Positions 1 to 7,651 of a DNA stretch of 31,413 bases are shown piece after piece. Positions within the stretch are counted from its first letter, which is position 1. The number at the start of each line of letters is the position of its first letter. Origin of the DNA: an uncultured Collinsella sp. Its GTDB lineage: Bacteria > Actinomycetota > Coriobacteriia > Coriobacteriales > Coriobacteriaceae. A program made the translations under genes and the position numbers. The DNA is taken from contig CABQKL010000010.1 in NCBI GenBank assembly GCA_902464645.1, positions 1 to 31,413 on the forward strand. Reading direction: 5' to 3'. The notes under the pieces are model-generated. The model saw only the letters and a program-made list of their open reading frames with translations, had not been told where the DNA came from and searched no databases.

Positions 1-1
1 C

Positions 2-922
2 GAACTTTTTTCGCCCGCCTGCCATTTGTGTCCACGCCGTTGCGGCGCGGCACGCGACGAGGGCGCGCGTGGCGTGTGCGGCGCCGACGACACGCTTAAG
101 GTCGCCCGCGCGGCGCTCCATATGTGGGAGGAGCCGCCCATTTCGGGCGAGGCTGGCTCGGGCACGATTTTCTTTAGCGGCTGCTCGCTCAAATGCGTCT
201 ACTGCCAAAACCACGAGATCTCGACGGGCAATTTCGGTCTTGAGATTACGTCCCAGCGTTTGGTCGAGATTATGCTGGAGCTGCAGGACCAGGGTGCCAG
301 CAACATCAACCTGGTGACTGCGACACACTACGCGCACCTGCTGCCGACCGCTATTGCCGCGGCACGGGCGCGCGGGCTGGACATCCCGATCGTCTACAAC
401 ACGAGCGGCTATGAGCGGGCGAGTGCCGTGGCTGCGCTCGGCGATCTAGTCGATGTGTGGCTTACCGATTTTAAATATGCCGATGCGAGGCTTGCGCAGT
501 CGCTCTCTCATATTCAGGATTACCCGCGTGTAGCCGTGTCTGGCCTGGCTCAGATGGCGCGCGAGATTAAGCGCCGCGGGGGAGAGCTGGTGGACGAGGA
601 CGGGCTCATGAAGCGCGGCATCATCGTGCGTCACCTGGTGCTGCCGGGTCATGCGGACGATTCGTGCCGCGTGCTGGACCTGGTGTGGCAGACGGTGGGT
701 GACGTGCCGATTTCGGTCATGAACCAGTACACGCCCAATGCGCTCATGCGCGAGCAGGGCGGCGAGTTGGCACGCGCCGTGACGCGCGAGGAGTACGAGC
801 AGGTGCTCGATCATGCCGACGACCTGGGCTTTACGACGATGTTCTGGCAAGAAGGCGGAGCGGTAGACGAGAGCTTTACCCCGGCGTTCGACACCACCGG
901 TGTCCTCACCAGCGCAAAGTAG
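2..922 (+). CDS. PflX-like radical SAM protein (5' end cut by window)
   Basis: This is the C-terminal part of a radical SAM protein related to pyruvate formate-lyase activating enzyme, of the uncharacterised PflX group (COG1313). The frame is open from base 2 to the window edge, and the first visible residues already contain a Cys-rich motif (C-x2-C-P-R-R-C-G) that normally lies near the N-terminus of this group, so the true start is upstream. A TTG at 26 would cut into this motif and is an unlikely start. The radical SAM signature CSLKCVYC (C-x3-C-x2-C, Cys 61, 65 and 68 of the visible part) binds the [4Fe-4S] cluster that cleaves S-adenosylmethionine. The motif GSGTIFFSGC just before it is typical. 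The target is unknown; PflX proteins are often not next to a glycyl-radical enzyme, and none is seen here. It is likely cytosolic. Confidence 0.85.
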   Translation, partial: ELFSPACHLCPRRCGAARDEGARGVCGADDTLKVARAALHMWEEPPISGEAGSGTIFFSGCSLKCVYCQNHEISTGNFGLEITSQRLVEIMLELQDQGASNINLVTATHYAHLLPTAIAAARARGLDIPIVYNTSGYERASAVAALGDLVDVWLTDFKYADARLAQSLSHIQDYPRVAVSGLAQMAREIKRRGGELVDEDGLMKRGIIVRHLVLPGHADDSCRVLDLVWQTVGDVPISVMNQYTPNALMREQGGELARAVTREEYEQVLDHADDLGFTTMFWQEGGAVDESFTPAFDTTGVLTSAK

Positions 923-930
923 CGCGTTCG

Positions 931-969
931 CCGATGATTTTTCTGGGACGGGGATTAAAAAATCATCGG
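931..969. repeat. GGGAC-type hairpin downstream of the radical SAM gene
   Basis: The arms CCGATGATTTTT (931-942) and AAAAATCATCGG (958-969) are perfect 12-bp inverted repeats around a 15-nt loop that carries TGGGACGGGG. A further CCCCGTCCC lies at about 1007-1015. The hairpin sits 9 nt after the stop codon and could act as a terminator in either direction. It shares the GGGAC core with several other intergenic hairpins in the window. Confidence 0.6.
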
Positions 970-1032
970 GTGGCTCGGACGTTCGAAAAGTAGCCAAAAC
1001 AGCCCCGTCCCAAAAAGACTGGGTATTGGGCG

Positions 1033-1060
1033 TTGACAGTTGGCGAGCCGTAGGTAAAAT
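1033..1060 (+). promoter_or_regulatory. Promoter of tRNA-Ala
   Basis: A perfect -35 TTGACA (1033-1038) is followed after 16 bp by TAAAAT (1055-1060), a 5/6 match to the -10 consensus. Transcription should begin about 1067, just before the tRNA at 1074. Confidence 0.8.
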
Positions 1061-1073
1061 ATCAACTTGTCCT

Positions 1074-1146
1074 GGGGACGTAGCTCAGTTGGGAGAGCGC
1101 TGCCGTCGCATGGCAGAGGCCGAGGGTTCGACTCCCTTCGTCTCCA
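1074..1146 (+). tRNA. tRNA-Ala (anticodon CGC)
   Basis: A full cloverleaf can be folded: acceptor GGGGACG/CGTCTCC, D stem GCTC/GAGC, anticodon stem CTGCC/GGCAG, loop GTCGCAT with anticodon CGC at 1107-1109, and a T arm with TTCGACT. The acceptor contains the G3-U70 wobble pair, the main identity element for alanyl-tRNA synthetase, which supports the Ala call. It reads GCG codons. The discriminator A is followed by CCC, so the CCA tail is not encoded. Confidence 0.97.
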
Positions 1147-1160
1147 CCCTTGGATTTGAT

Positions 1161-1192
1161 AAGCCGCTGACATTGTGTCGGCGGCTTTTTTT
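1161..1192 (+). terminator. Rho-independent terminator after tRNA-Ala
   Basis: A 12-bp stem (AAGCCGCTGACA / TGTCGGCGGCTT, one G-U pair) with a 3-nt loop is followed by a run of T. It lies 14 nt after the tRNA and only 19 nt before the next start codon. Confidence 0.9.
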
Positions 1193-1211
1193 AAAAAGAA
1201 AGGGCAATACC

Positions 1212-1676
1212 ATGGCCGAGCTTGAGTCCCAACCACTGTCTGCCGAGGAGCGCGCCGAGTTGGAAGAGCTCCGCGCCGAGAAGGCTCGTCGCGAGGCCCA
1301 GGAAGAGGCGCGCCGCGAGCGTGAGGAGCTGGCCGCCCTGCGTGCCGAGCGCGAGAAGGCCGAGGAGGCCGCTGCGAAGGTTGCGCCCGCGCCCGCGCCC
1401 AAGCCCGCGCCTGCACCCAAGCCTGCCGCTGCGAAGCCCGCACCCACCGCACCCAAACCTCAGCCTAAAAAGGCCGCTCGTCCCAAGCCCGTCGAGCCCA
1501 AACCGAGCCGTGACGAGATGACCTTTGCCCAGCGCATGGTCACCTCCAAGGAGCCTACGGGCGAGAACGAGATCCCCGGCATGGCTCCGGCTCAAAAAAT
1601 CATCATCGTGCTCGCCCTCATCGCGTTTATCGTCTTTATGGTCTACACGATCACGGGCAGCATGGGCCTGCACTAA
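1212..1676 (+). CDS. Small tail-anchored coiled-coil protein
   Basis: This 154-residue protein has no family I can name. Residues 1-60 are almost entirely charged and Ala-rich (repeated E/R/A heptad-like pattern) and should form a coiled coil. Residues 60-100 are a Pro/Ala/Lys-rich linker. The last ~30 residues hold one strongly hydrophobic helix (IIIVLALIAFIVFMVYTI), so the protein is probably anchored in the membrane by its C-terminus with the coiled coil in the cytosol. The start is the ATG at 1212, preceded by an AGAAAGGG ribosome site. The same frame is open back to 900, but that part crosses the tRNA and is not coding. A scaffold role at the membrane is possible but unproven. Confidence 0.75.
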   Translation: MAELESQPLSAEERAELEELRAEKARREAQEEARREREELAALRAEREKAEEAAAKVAPAPAPKPAPAPKPAAAKPAPTAPKPQPKKAARPKPVEPKPSRDEMTFAQRMVTSKEPTGENEIPGMAPAQKIIIVLALIAFIVFMVYTITGSMGLH

Positions 1677-1706
1677 CGTGTTCGCGCCGGGCTCCATGCC
1701 CGCACG
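1677..1706 (+). other. Hairpin between the small membrane protein and pncB
   Basis: CGTG (1677-1680) pairs with CACG (1703-1706), enclosing CGGGC / GCCCG around a TCCAT loop. There is no T run, so this is not a clear terminator. It may stabilise the 3' end of the upstream message. Confidence 0.35.
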
Positions 1707-1758
1707 TTCGCCTCGCCCAACCCTCAACCTCTGCACAACACATCCGAAAGGTCGCCCC

Positions 1759-3264
1759 ATGGCTTTGACCGACATCTCGCATCCCACCGACATCGCAATG
1801 CTCACCGATCTGTACGAACTCACTATGGCCCAGGGCCTGTGGGAGAGCGGCAAGGCCAATGAGCAGGGTTGTTTTACGACGTTTTACCGTGACCATCCCT
1901 TTGGCAGCGCGTATGCCGTCATGTGCGGCACCGCCGAGCTGCCCGAGCTTGTCGAGAACCTGCGCTTTACGCCCGAGGACATCGACTACCTCGCCTCGCT
2001 CCAGGCTCCGGCCGGCGGCGCGATGTTTAAGCCTGCATTCCTCGATTACCTGCGCAACTTCCGTGCACACGTGAATATCGACGCCGTGCTCGAGGGCGAG
2101 CTCGTCTTTCCGCGCGAGCCCATGGTGCGCGTCACCGGCCCGGCGCTGGAGTGCCAGCTGCTCGAGACCGCGCTGCTCAACATCGTCGGTTTCCAGACGC
2201 TTGTTGCCACCAAGACGGCGCGCGTGGTACTGGCGGCCGATGGTCGCCCCGTCGCCGAGTTCGGCCTGCGTCGTGCCCAGGGTCCCGATGGCGGCCTGGC
2301 TGTTGCGCGCGCGAGCTACGTGGCCGGCTGCTCGTCCACGTCTAACGTGCTTGCCGGGCGCCGCTACGGCATCCCCGTCTTTGGCACACACGCGCACAGC
2401 TGGGTGATGAGCTTCGATTCCGAGCTCGAGGCCTTCCGCGCCTTTGCCAAGTCGAGTCCCAAGAACTGTACGCTGCTCATCGACACCTACGACGTGCGCG
2501 AGGGCTGCGAACATGCCATTACGGTCGCCAAGGAGATGGAGGCGGTGGGCGAGCGCCTGTCGGCTATTCGCATCGATTCGGGCGACCTCGCCAAGCTGTC
2601 CAAGTATGTCCGCGGCCGTTTCGATGCTGAGGGCCTGCCCTATGTGGGGATTTCGGTCTCCAACGACCTGGACGAGTACACGATCCAGTCGCTGCTCGAC
2701 CAGGGCGCGCCCATCGATAGCTTTGGCGTGGGCACCAAGCTCGCGACCTGCTACGATCAGCCGGCGTTGGGCGGCGTGTACAAGCTTTCGGCCCGCCGCG
2801 CGAGCGAGACGGACCCGTGGACGCCGGTGGTGAAGCTCTCCGAGCAGCCTTACAAGCGCACGATTCCGGGCATGCAGCGTGTGCGCCGCTATTACGACGG
2901 CTTTGGCGGCCCGATCTGCGACATGATCTATGACGAGGATCATCTGGCGGGGGAGGGCGCCGCGCGTGGCAATACCCTCGTGGCCGTGAACGATGCCGCC
3001 CTGGTGACCGACGTTTCCGAGCTTGAGTATCGCGAGCTGCTGGCGCCGATCGTGCGCGATGGCAGTGCCGTTGCCCCGCGCGAGAGCATTGAGGACGCAC
3101 GCGAGCGTTGCACCTGGGCACTGGACCATCTGGATCCGGTCTACAAGCGCTTCCTGTACCCGCAGACTTATGTGGTGGGCATGGAGCAGGGCCTGGCACA
3201 GGTGCGCGACGAGCTCGTGCGCAAGAACATGGCCGCGGCTTCCGCCTTTCCCTGGGCAAAATGA
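1759..3264 (+). CDS. pncB: Nicotinate phosphoribosyltransferase
   Basis: This enzyme makes nicotinate mononucleotide from nicotinate and phosphoribosyl pyrophosphate, with ATP hydrolysis, in NAD salvage. The 501-residue product is of normal length. Recognisable parts are the N-terminal TDLYELTMAQG, the TTFYRDHPFGSAYAV segment, and GTHAHSWVMSF, whose His is the expected phosphorylation site. The ATG at 1759 is chosen because family members begin at this point; the frame is open further upstream without family similarity. No other NAD gene is adjacent, although an FAD oxidoreductase distantly like L-aspartate oxidase lies at 19.7 kb. The stop codon lies inside a repeat element (3258-3310). Confidence 0.95.
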   Translation: MALTDISHPTDIAMLTDLYELTMAQGLWESGKANEQGCFTTFYRDHPFGSAYAVMCGTAELPELVENLRFTPEDIDYLASLQAPAGGAMFKPAFLDYLRNFRAHVNIDAVLEGELVFPREPMVRVTGPALECQLLETALLNIVGFQTLVATKTARVVLAADGRPVAEFGLRRAQGPDGGLAVARASYVAGCSSTSNVLAGRRYGIPVFGTHAHSWVMSFDSELEAFRAFAKSSPKNCTLLIDTYDVREGCEHAITVAKEMEAVGERLSAIRIDSGDLAKLSKYVRGRFDAEGLPYVGISVSNDLDEYTIQSLLDQGAPIDSFGVGTKLATCYDQPALGGVYKLSARRASETDPWTPVVKLSEQPYKRTIPGMQRVRRYYDGFGGPICDMIYDEDHLAGEGAARGNTLVAVNDAALVTDVSELEYRELLAPIVRDGSAVAPRESIEDARERCTWALDHLDPVYKRFLYPQTYVVGMEQGLAQVRDELVRKNMAAASAFPWAK

Positions 3265-3310
3265 TCCCTTGGGGACGATCCCTTGGGGACGGAGGAAAAC
3301 GGATCATTTT
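3258..3310. repeat. GGGGAC repeat element with AAAATGATCC ends
   Basis: The ends AAAATGATCC (3258-3267) and GGATCATTTT (3301-3310) are perfect inverted repeats. Inside, ATCCCTTGGGGACG is duplicated exactly in tandem (3264-3277 and 3278-3291), followed by GAGGAAAAC. A shorter copy without the duplication lies at 11319-11357. The left end supplies the stop codon of pncB. Confidence 0.8.
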
Positions 3311-3346
3311 CTCGCCCGCCTGCTCAACATTCGATTGGTTTGACGT

Positions 3347-4474
3347 ATGACGACTTCTTATAAAACGATGGTGGTAAAGATCGGTTCGTCCACGGTGGTG
3401 GGTGCCGATGGCAAGGTCAACCGCGCCTTTATCGGCGGGCTTGCCGATCAGGCCGCAGCGCTGCGCAAGCTCGGCTGGCGTCTGGTCGTGGTGAGCTCGG
3501 GCGCTATCGCCTGTGGCTATCCCGTGTTGGGCTTCGACCGCAAGCCGGTCGGCGACCTGCCGAGCCTGCAGGCCTGCGCCTCGGCTGGTCAGTGCATCAT
3601 CTCGTCGGCCTACGACGAGGAGTTTCATGCGCGCGACCTGCTCACCTCGCTCGTGCTGCTCACGCGCCACGATACGGCCCGCCGCACGTCCTACCTGCAC
3701 GCACGTGACGCCCTGCTGCGCCTGGTGGAGCTTTGCGTGGTGCCTGTTGTCAACGAGAACGATACCGTTACTGTCGACGAGATCAAGTTTGGCGACAACG
3801 ACACGCTGGCGGCGCTTGTGAGCTGCCTGGTTTCTGCCGATCTGTGCGTGACGCTCTCGGACATCGATGGCCTCTATACCGCCAATCCGCATGAGGACCC
3901 CACGGCCGAGTTTGTCCCGGTCGTGCATAAGATCGATGCCAAGATTATCGCCTCGGCGGGCGATTCTTCTACATCGGTGGGCACGGGCGGCATGATTACC
4001 AAGATTCGCGCGAGCCGCATTCTGATGACGGCGGGCATTCAGAGCGTGATCTGCTCGGGCGAGGAGCCCGATGCTCTCGTGCGCCTCGCCCGCGGCGAGA
4101 GCGTGGGCACGCTGTTCGATCCGCCGGCGGAGCGCCTGGACATTGCGCCCCGCAAGCTGTGGATCGCACTGGGCGACAAGGCGCATGGCTCGGTGACGGT
4201 CGATGACGGCGCCGTGAAGGCGCTGGTCAGCCGCGGTTCTTCCTTGCTTGCGGTGGGTATTCGCGAGGTCGATGGCGCGTTTGCCGAGGGCGATGTGCTC
4301 GACGTGTGCGACCCGAGCGGTATGGTCGTCGCCCGCGGTATCGCCGAGGCCGATTCGGACGTGCTGGAACTTGCGGCAGGACGCCGCCAGGACCAGATTG
4401 CCGGCAACCGTCTGTTGGCTGACCTGGCCGAAAAGCCTGCGATTCATCGAGATAATTTGATCGTCTTCGCCTAA
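3347..4474 (+). CDS. proB: Glutamate 5-kinase
   Basis: This enzyme phosphorylates L-glutamate with ATP to gamma-glutamyl phosphate, the first step of proline synthesis. The product has 375 residues, the usual length for the two-domain form. The amino-acid-kinase domain begins with VVKIGSSTV, contains VVNENDTV and FGDNDTLAA, and has the GTGGMITKI loop. The C-terminal ~100 residues look like a PUA domain, common in bacterial ProB. Proline normally inhibits this enzyme. proA lies 1.8 kb downstream on the same strand, separated by an iminopeptidase gene on the other strand, so the two are unlikely to be one simple operon. Confidence 0.95.
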   Translation: MTTSYKTMVVKIGSSTVVGADGKVNRAFIGGLADQAAALRKLGWRLVVVSSGAIACGYPVLGFDRKPVGDLPSLQACASAGQCIISSAYDEEFHARDLLTSLVLLTRHDTARRTSYLHARDALLRLVELCVVPVVNENDTVTVDEIKFGDNDTLAALVSCLVSADLCVTLSDIDGLYTANPHEDPTAEFVPVVHKIDAKIIASAGDSSTSVGTGGMITKIRASRILMTAGIQSVICSGEEPDALVRLARGESVGTLFDPPAERLDIAPRKLWIALGDKAHGSVTVDDGAVKALVSRGSSLLAVGIREVDGAFAEGDVLDVCDPSGMVVARGIAEADSDVLELAAGRRQDQIAGNRLLADLAEKPAIHRDNLIVFA

Positions 4475-4501
4475 CGGGTCGACGCTGCGCGCCGCCCAGA
4501 G

Positions 4502-4672
4502 CGACAATTTGTCATTCAAAAGGTGAGGCATGACCATCAGGTCTATGCCAAACCAATTGACGCTGCAAACGCCCCTAAGCGGCAATCTGACGTTCAATCG
4601 TCGGGCATGACCAAAAGGTCAATGCCCTCCTCTTTCACGTCACCTTGCTCTCTTAGGGGCGTTTTCGCTTTC
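4502..4672 (+). ncRNA. Candidate structured RNA or repeat between proB and pip
   Basis: Two copies of one hairpin, GGCATGACC-N4-GGTC-N-ATGCC, lie at 4527-4549 and 4604-4626, each with a single-nt bulge at the same place. AAACGCCCCTAAG (4567-4579) is perfectly complementary to CTTAGGGGCGTTT (4652-4664), which runs into TTTTCGCTTT, so a plus-strand transcript could end there. AAGGTGA (4520-4526) is complementary to TCACCTT (4640-4646), crossing the other pairing as in a pseudoknot. A small hairpin GACG/CGTC sits at 4589-4602. The strand is uncertain. The Collinsella-1 motif in Rfam would be the first family to compare; I cannot say whether it matches. A mobile-element remnant is the alternative. 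Confidence 0.5.
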
Positions 4673-4718
4673 CGTACTCTACCTGAGGCATTGTCGTTGC
4701 CGGCACTTATTCTGCACT

Positions 4719-4757
4719 AGGGGACGCTCTTTTTGTGCCGGTGGACGGGGACACTCC
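4719..4757. repeat. Degenerate GGGGAC repeat
   Basis: GGGGAC occurs twice (4720-4725 and about 4747-4752) around CTCTTTTTGTGCCGG. CCGGCAC (4700-4706) and GTGCCGG (4735-4741) form a weak inverted repeat across the first copy. It resembles the other GGGGAC elements here but has no clean hairpin. Confidence 0.4.
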
Positions 4758-4761
4758 TTTG

Positions 4762-6180
4762 CTAGAAGATCTGGCGCAGGTCTCCGCGGTTGAGGGTTTC
4801 GTCGAAGAGGTGCTTGAACACCGCGCTGCCGTGCAGGCCATCGTGCTCAAACTCGTTGGTCACCCAGGCATGCGAGTTGCCAATGCGGCTGAGCGTATCG
4901 AGCTGCAGGCCCGAATCCACGTACATGTCGTCGAAGTACACCGCAGCCTGGAGTGGTACTTCGTTGCAGGCCAGGCGCTGCGGGTCGTAGATCTTGTCCC
5001 AGCTGGTGTCCTCCATCAGCAGATCCATGGCGGGCTTGAAGGGCTTGAGCTCGGGCATCTGCTCAAACATCCACGGGAACATAGCCTCACCGGTAAACAT
5101 GAGCGGGCGCGCGAGTGTGTCGAACTCGGCGCGATGGGCCTTCTCTTCTGCCGCGGCCCAGCGGAAGGGCATGGTGTCGCCATCGGCGTAGATGAACTCC
5201 TGCAGCGTCCAGTACAGCGGATTCGTGCGCGTGTTCGTGCGCTCGAAGGCGCGCATCAAAAAGCTATCGGATACGGAGGCACCGCAGCTCAGTGTGCCGT
5301 CGCCGTCAACAAACGCGTGATCGATAATCCAGTGCATGCGCTCAAAGCTCGGCTTCATGCCAAAGTCGCTGCCCATGAGCTGAAGGCGCTCGACCGTCAT
5401 CGGCGAGCCGTCTGGCAGCACGGGCTTTTGCTCCTCGAGGGCATCTGCCAGGGCTGCCACCCGCTCAACGTCTGCGGGGTAGCGGTCATAATACTGCTGA
5501 GTCTTGGCTGCCATGCGCGGGAAGGTGTGCGCGTAGATCTCGCTGGCGCTCGCCGGCACGTGTGGAATGCCGCCGCAGGTAAAGCTTGCCGCCACGCCTT
5601 CGGGGAAGAGCGACAGATAGCTCAGGGTCAAAAAACCGCCGTAGCTTTGGCCGAGCGTGACCCACGGCTTGCCGCCAAAGCCCACGAGGCGTAGGTACTC
5701 AAAATCGCGCACGATGGAGCTGGCGAGGTGGCGCTTGAGGAAGTCCGCCTGCGAGCGCGCGGCATCGGAGCCGGCCGCTGCCGCGCGCTCGCCCAGAGCC
5801 GCGATCGTGCGCCCGTCCACACAGCTGCTGCGCCCGGTGCCGCGCTGGTCGGGTAGGACGACGCGGAAGTGTTTGACGGCTTCCTCAATCCAGCCGTCGC
5901 TCGTGGGTGACAGCGGACGCGGGCTTTCGCCGCCGGGGCCGCCCTGCAAAAAGAGGAGGAGCGGCAAGTCGTCGTTAATGCAGTCGGGCGCGCAAATCAC
6001 GCGGTAGAAGAGCTTGATGCTTTCGGGTGCGCCGGCGATGGGCGCCGGCATTGCGCCGCGGCGCATGGTACTGCCGACGGCCAAAAGCATGGGCTCCAGG
6101 CCGCGCCAGTCGAGGGGGACGTCGATGCTGTGGTCCTCGACGTAGAGGCCGGGGACGTGGTACGAAGTGATGAGCGCCAT
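4762..6180 (-). CDS. pip: Proline iminopeptidase (S33 alpha/beta hydrolase)
   Basis: This serine peptidase should remove N-terminal proline from peptides. The 472-residue length fits the larger prolyl aminopeptidase group. The oxyanion-hole motif GGPGG is at 80-84, DQRGTGRS follows at 111-118, and the nucleophile elbow GQSYG has Ser179. The catalytic Asp and His are probably in YFDDMYVD and HDGLHGS near the C-terminus. There is no signal peptide. The ATG at 6180 is chosen because a GGAAG ribosome site precedes it and family similarity starts there; an earlier ATG at 6270 would run almost into the proA ribosome site. It lies between proB and proA but faces the other way, and shares a 113-bp divergent upstream region with proA. 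Released proline could offset the need for ProBA; this is inference. Confidence 0.88.
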   Translation of the reverse strand: MALITSYHVPGLYVEDHSIDVPLDWRGLEPMLLAVGSTMRRGAMPAPIAGAPESIKLFYRVICAPDCINDDLPLLLFLQGGPGGESPRPLSPTSDGWIEEAVKHFRVVLPDQRGTGRSSCVDGRTIAALGERAAAAGSDAARSQADFLKRHLASSIVRDFEYLRLVGFGGKPWVTLGQSYGGFLTLSYLSLFPEGVAASFTCGGIPHVPASASEIYAHTFPRMAAKTQQYYDRYPADVERVAALADALEEQKPVLPDGSPMTVERLQLMGSDFGMKPSFERMHWIIDHAFVDGDGTLSCGASVSDSFLMRAFERTNTRTNPLYWTLQEFIYADGDTMPFRWAAAEEKAHRAEFDTLARPLMFTGEAMFPWMFEQMPELKPFKPAMDLLMEDTSWDKIYDPQRLACNEVPLQAAVYFDDMYVDSGLQLDTLSRIGNSHAWVTNEFEHDGLHGSAVFKHLFDETLNRGDLRQIF

Positions 6181-6293
6181 GTGATGCTTCCATTCGTTGC
6201 GGTGTTTCGGGTTGACCAATTCTACCGCCGTCTGCGAGGATGCGTGCAAATCGGCTACCATGGTTGGCAAACATCTAAGAGAAAGGGCCGTTC

Positions 6294-7580
6294 ATGTCGG
6301 TCGATATAGCCACCTACGTTCACGATCTTGCCGTTGAGGCCAAGGCCGCTTCGGGCGCGCTTGCCACGGCGAGCGATGTCCAGCGCCAGGAGGCCGTGCG
6401 CGCCATGGCCGCGGCGCTGCGCGACGGCGTCGATTCCATCGTTGCCGCCAACGAGCTCGATATGTCCGCCGCGCGTGATGCGGGCATCTCGGCGGGGCTT
6501 CTCGACCGCCTGCTGTTAACGCCCGAGCGCGTCGAGGGCATGGCCGCCGGCCTGGAGAAGCTCGCTGAGCTGCCCGATCCTGTCGGCCGCGTACTAGACC
6601 ACCGCGTGCTTGCAAGCGGTGTGGATCTGACCCGCGTGAGCGTGCCGCTGGGCTTGGTCGCCATGGTGTATGAGGCGCGCCCCAACGTGACGGCAGATGC
6701 CGCGGGCATCTGCATCCGCACTGGCAACGCCTGCATTCTGCGCGGCGGTTCGCTGGCCTATCACTCGTGCGCCATGATCGCCGAGCTGCTGGCCGATGCG
6801 CTCGAGGCCAAGGGCTTCCCGCGCGAGGCCGTGTCGATGATCGAGTCTACCGACCGCGAGGCCACCGGCGAGCTCATGAAGCTCCGCGGCATCGTCGATG
6901 TGCTCATTCCGCGTGGCGGTGCGGGCCTGATCCAGCGCTGCGTGCGCGAATCGCTCGTTCCGGTGATCGAGACGGGCACGGGCAATTGCCACATTTACGT
7001 GCATGAGTCGGCCGACTTTGATAAGGCGCTCAACATTATCGTCAACGCCAAGACCCAACGCGTAGGCGTGTGCAATGCCGCCGAGTCGCTGCTGGTCGAC
7101 CGTGCTGTGGCCGATGCGTTTTTGCCTGCGGTCGTGGCCGTGCTGCATGACCACGGCGTGTTCATTCACGGCGACGAGGCAACCTGCGCCGCATGCGCCG
7201 ATGCCGGGCTTGCCGAGGGTGATGACTACGTCGCCGCGACTGAGGAGGACTGGGGTCGCGAGTACCTGGCTCTCGAGATGAGCGTGAAGGTCGTGGCAAA
7301 CGAGGACGAGGCCATCGCACACATCAACCGCTACGGCACGATGCACTCCGAGGCCATCATCGCCGAGGACGAGGATGCCTGCGAGCGCTTCCTGGATGCG
7401 GTCGATGCCTCGGCCGTGTACGCCAACGCCAGCACGCGCTTCACCGACGGCGGCGAGTTTGGCCTGGGCGCCGAGATCGGCATCTCGACCCAAAAGCTCC
7501 ACGCCCGCGGCCCCTTTGCCGCCGAGGCCCTCACCACCTACAAATACAAGCTCCGCGGCACCGGCCAGGTTCGCCCCTAA
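6294..7580 (+). CDS. proA: Glutamate-5-semialdehyde dehydrogenase (gamma-glutamyl phosphate reductase)
   Basis: This enzyme reduces gamma-glutamyl phosphate with NADPH to glutamate-5-semialdehyde, the second step of proline synthesis, and acts with ProB. The 428-residue product has normal length. Family motifs include VMVYEARPNV-like AMVYEARPNVTADAA, the catalytic Cys260 in VGVCNAAESLLVD, and the C-terminal FTDGGEFGLGAEIGISTQKLHARGP split across the last 60 residues. The ATG at 6294 follows AGAGAAAGGG. A GTCCCC hairpin 15 nt after the stop probably ends transcription. Confidence 0.96.
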   Translation: MSVDIATYVHDLAVEAKAASGALATASDVQRQEAVRAMAAALRDGVDSIVAANELDMSAARDAGISAGLLDRLLLTPERVEGMAAGLEKLAELPDPVGRVLDHRVLASGVDLTRVSVPLGLVAMVYEARPNVTADAAGICIRTGNACILRGGSLAYHSCAMIAELLADALEAKGFPREAVSMIESTDREATGELMKLRGIVDVLIPRGGAGLIQRCVRESLVPVIETGTGNCHIYVHESADFDKALNIIVNAKTQRVGVCNAAESLLVDRAVADAFLPAVVAVLHDHGVFIHGDEATCAACADAGLAEGDDYVAATEEDWGREYLALEMSVKVVANEDEAIAHINRYGTMHSEAIIAEDEDACERFLDAVDASAVYANASTRFTDGGEFGLGAEIGISTQKLHARGPFAAEALTTYKYKLRGTGQVRP

Positions 7581-7595
7581 ACCTCTCGCAAACGA

Positions 7596-7636
7596 AAAAC
7601 CACCACAAAGGTGCCTGTCCCCTTTGTGGTGGTTTT
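7596..7636. repeat. 41-nt hairpin repeat, copy 1 (bidirectional terminator)
   Basis: AAAACCACCACAAAG (7596-7610) and CTTTGTGGTGGTTTT (7622-7636) form a perfect 15-bp stem with an 11-nt loop GTGCCTGTCCC. It is flanked by A and T runs, so it can end transcription from both sides. It lies between the convergent proA and HD-domain genes. A copy with one base difference is at 8306-8346. Confidence 0.9.
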
Positions 7637-7651
7637 AGGTGGCGCGAGCGG

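Noticed and set aside
10..20. TCGCCCGCCTG at the window start recurring near 3312
   Set aside because: At 11 nt and inside coding sequence at one site, it is too short to treat as a member of the repeat family.
1074..1080. GGGGACG as another copy of the GGGAC repeat
   Set aside because: It is the acceptor stem of tRNA-Ala.
4523..4720. A 65-codon frame inside the proB-pip gap
   Set aside because: It coincides with the palindromic RNA-like structure, and no ribosome site or family is seen.
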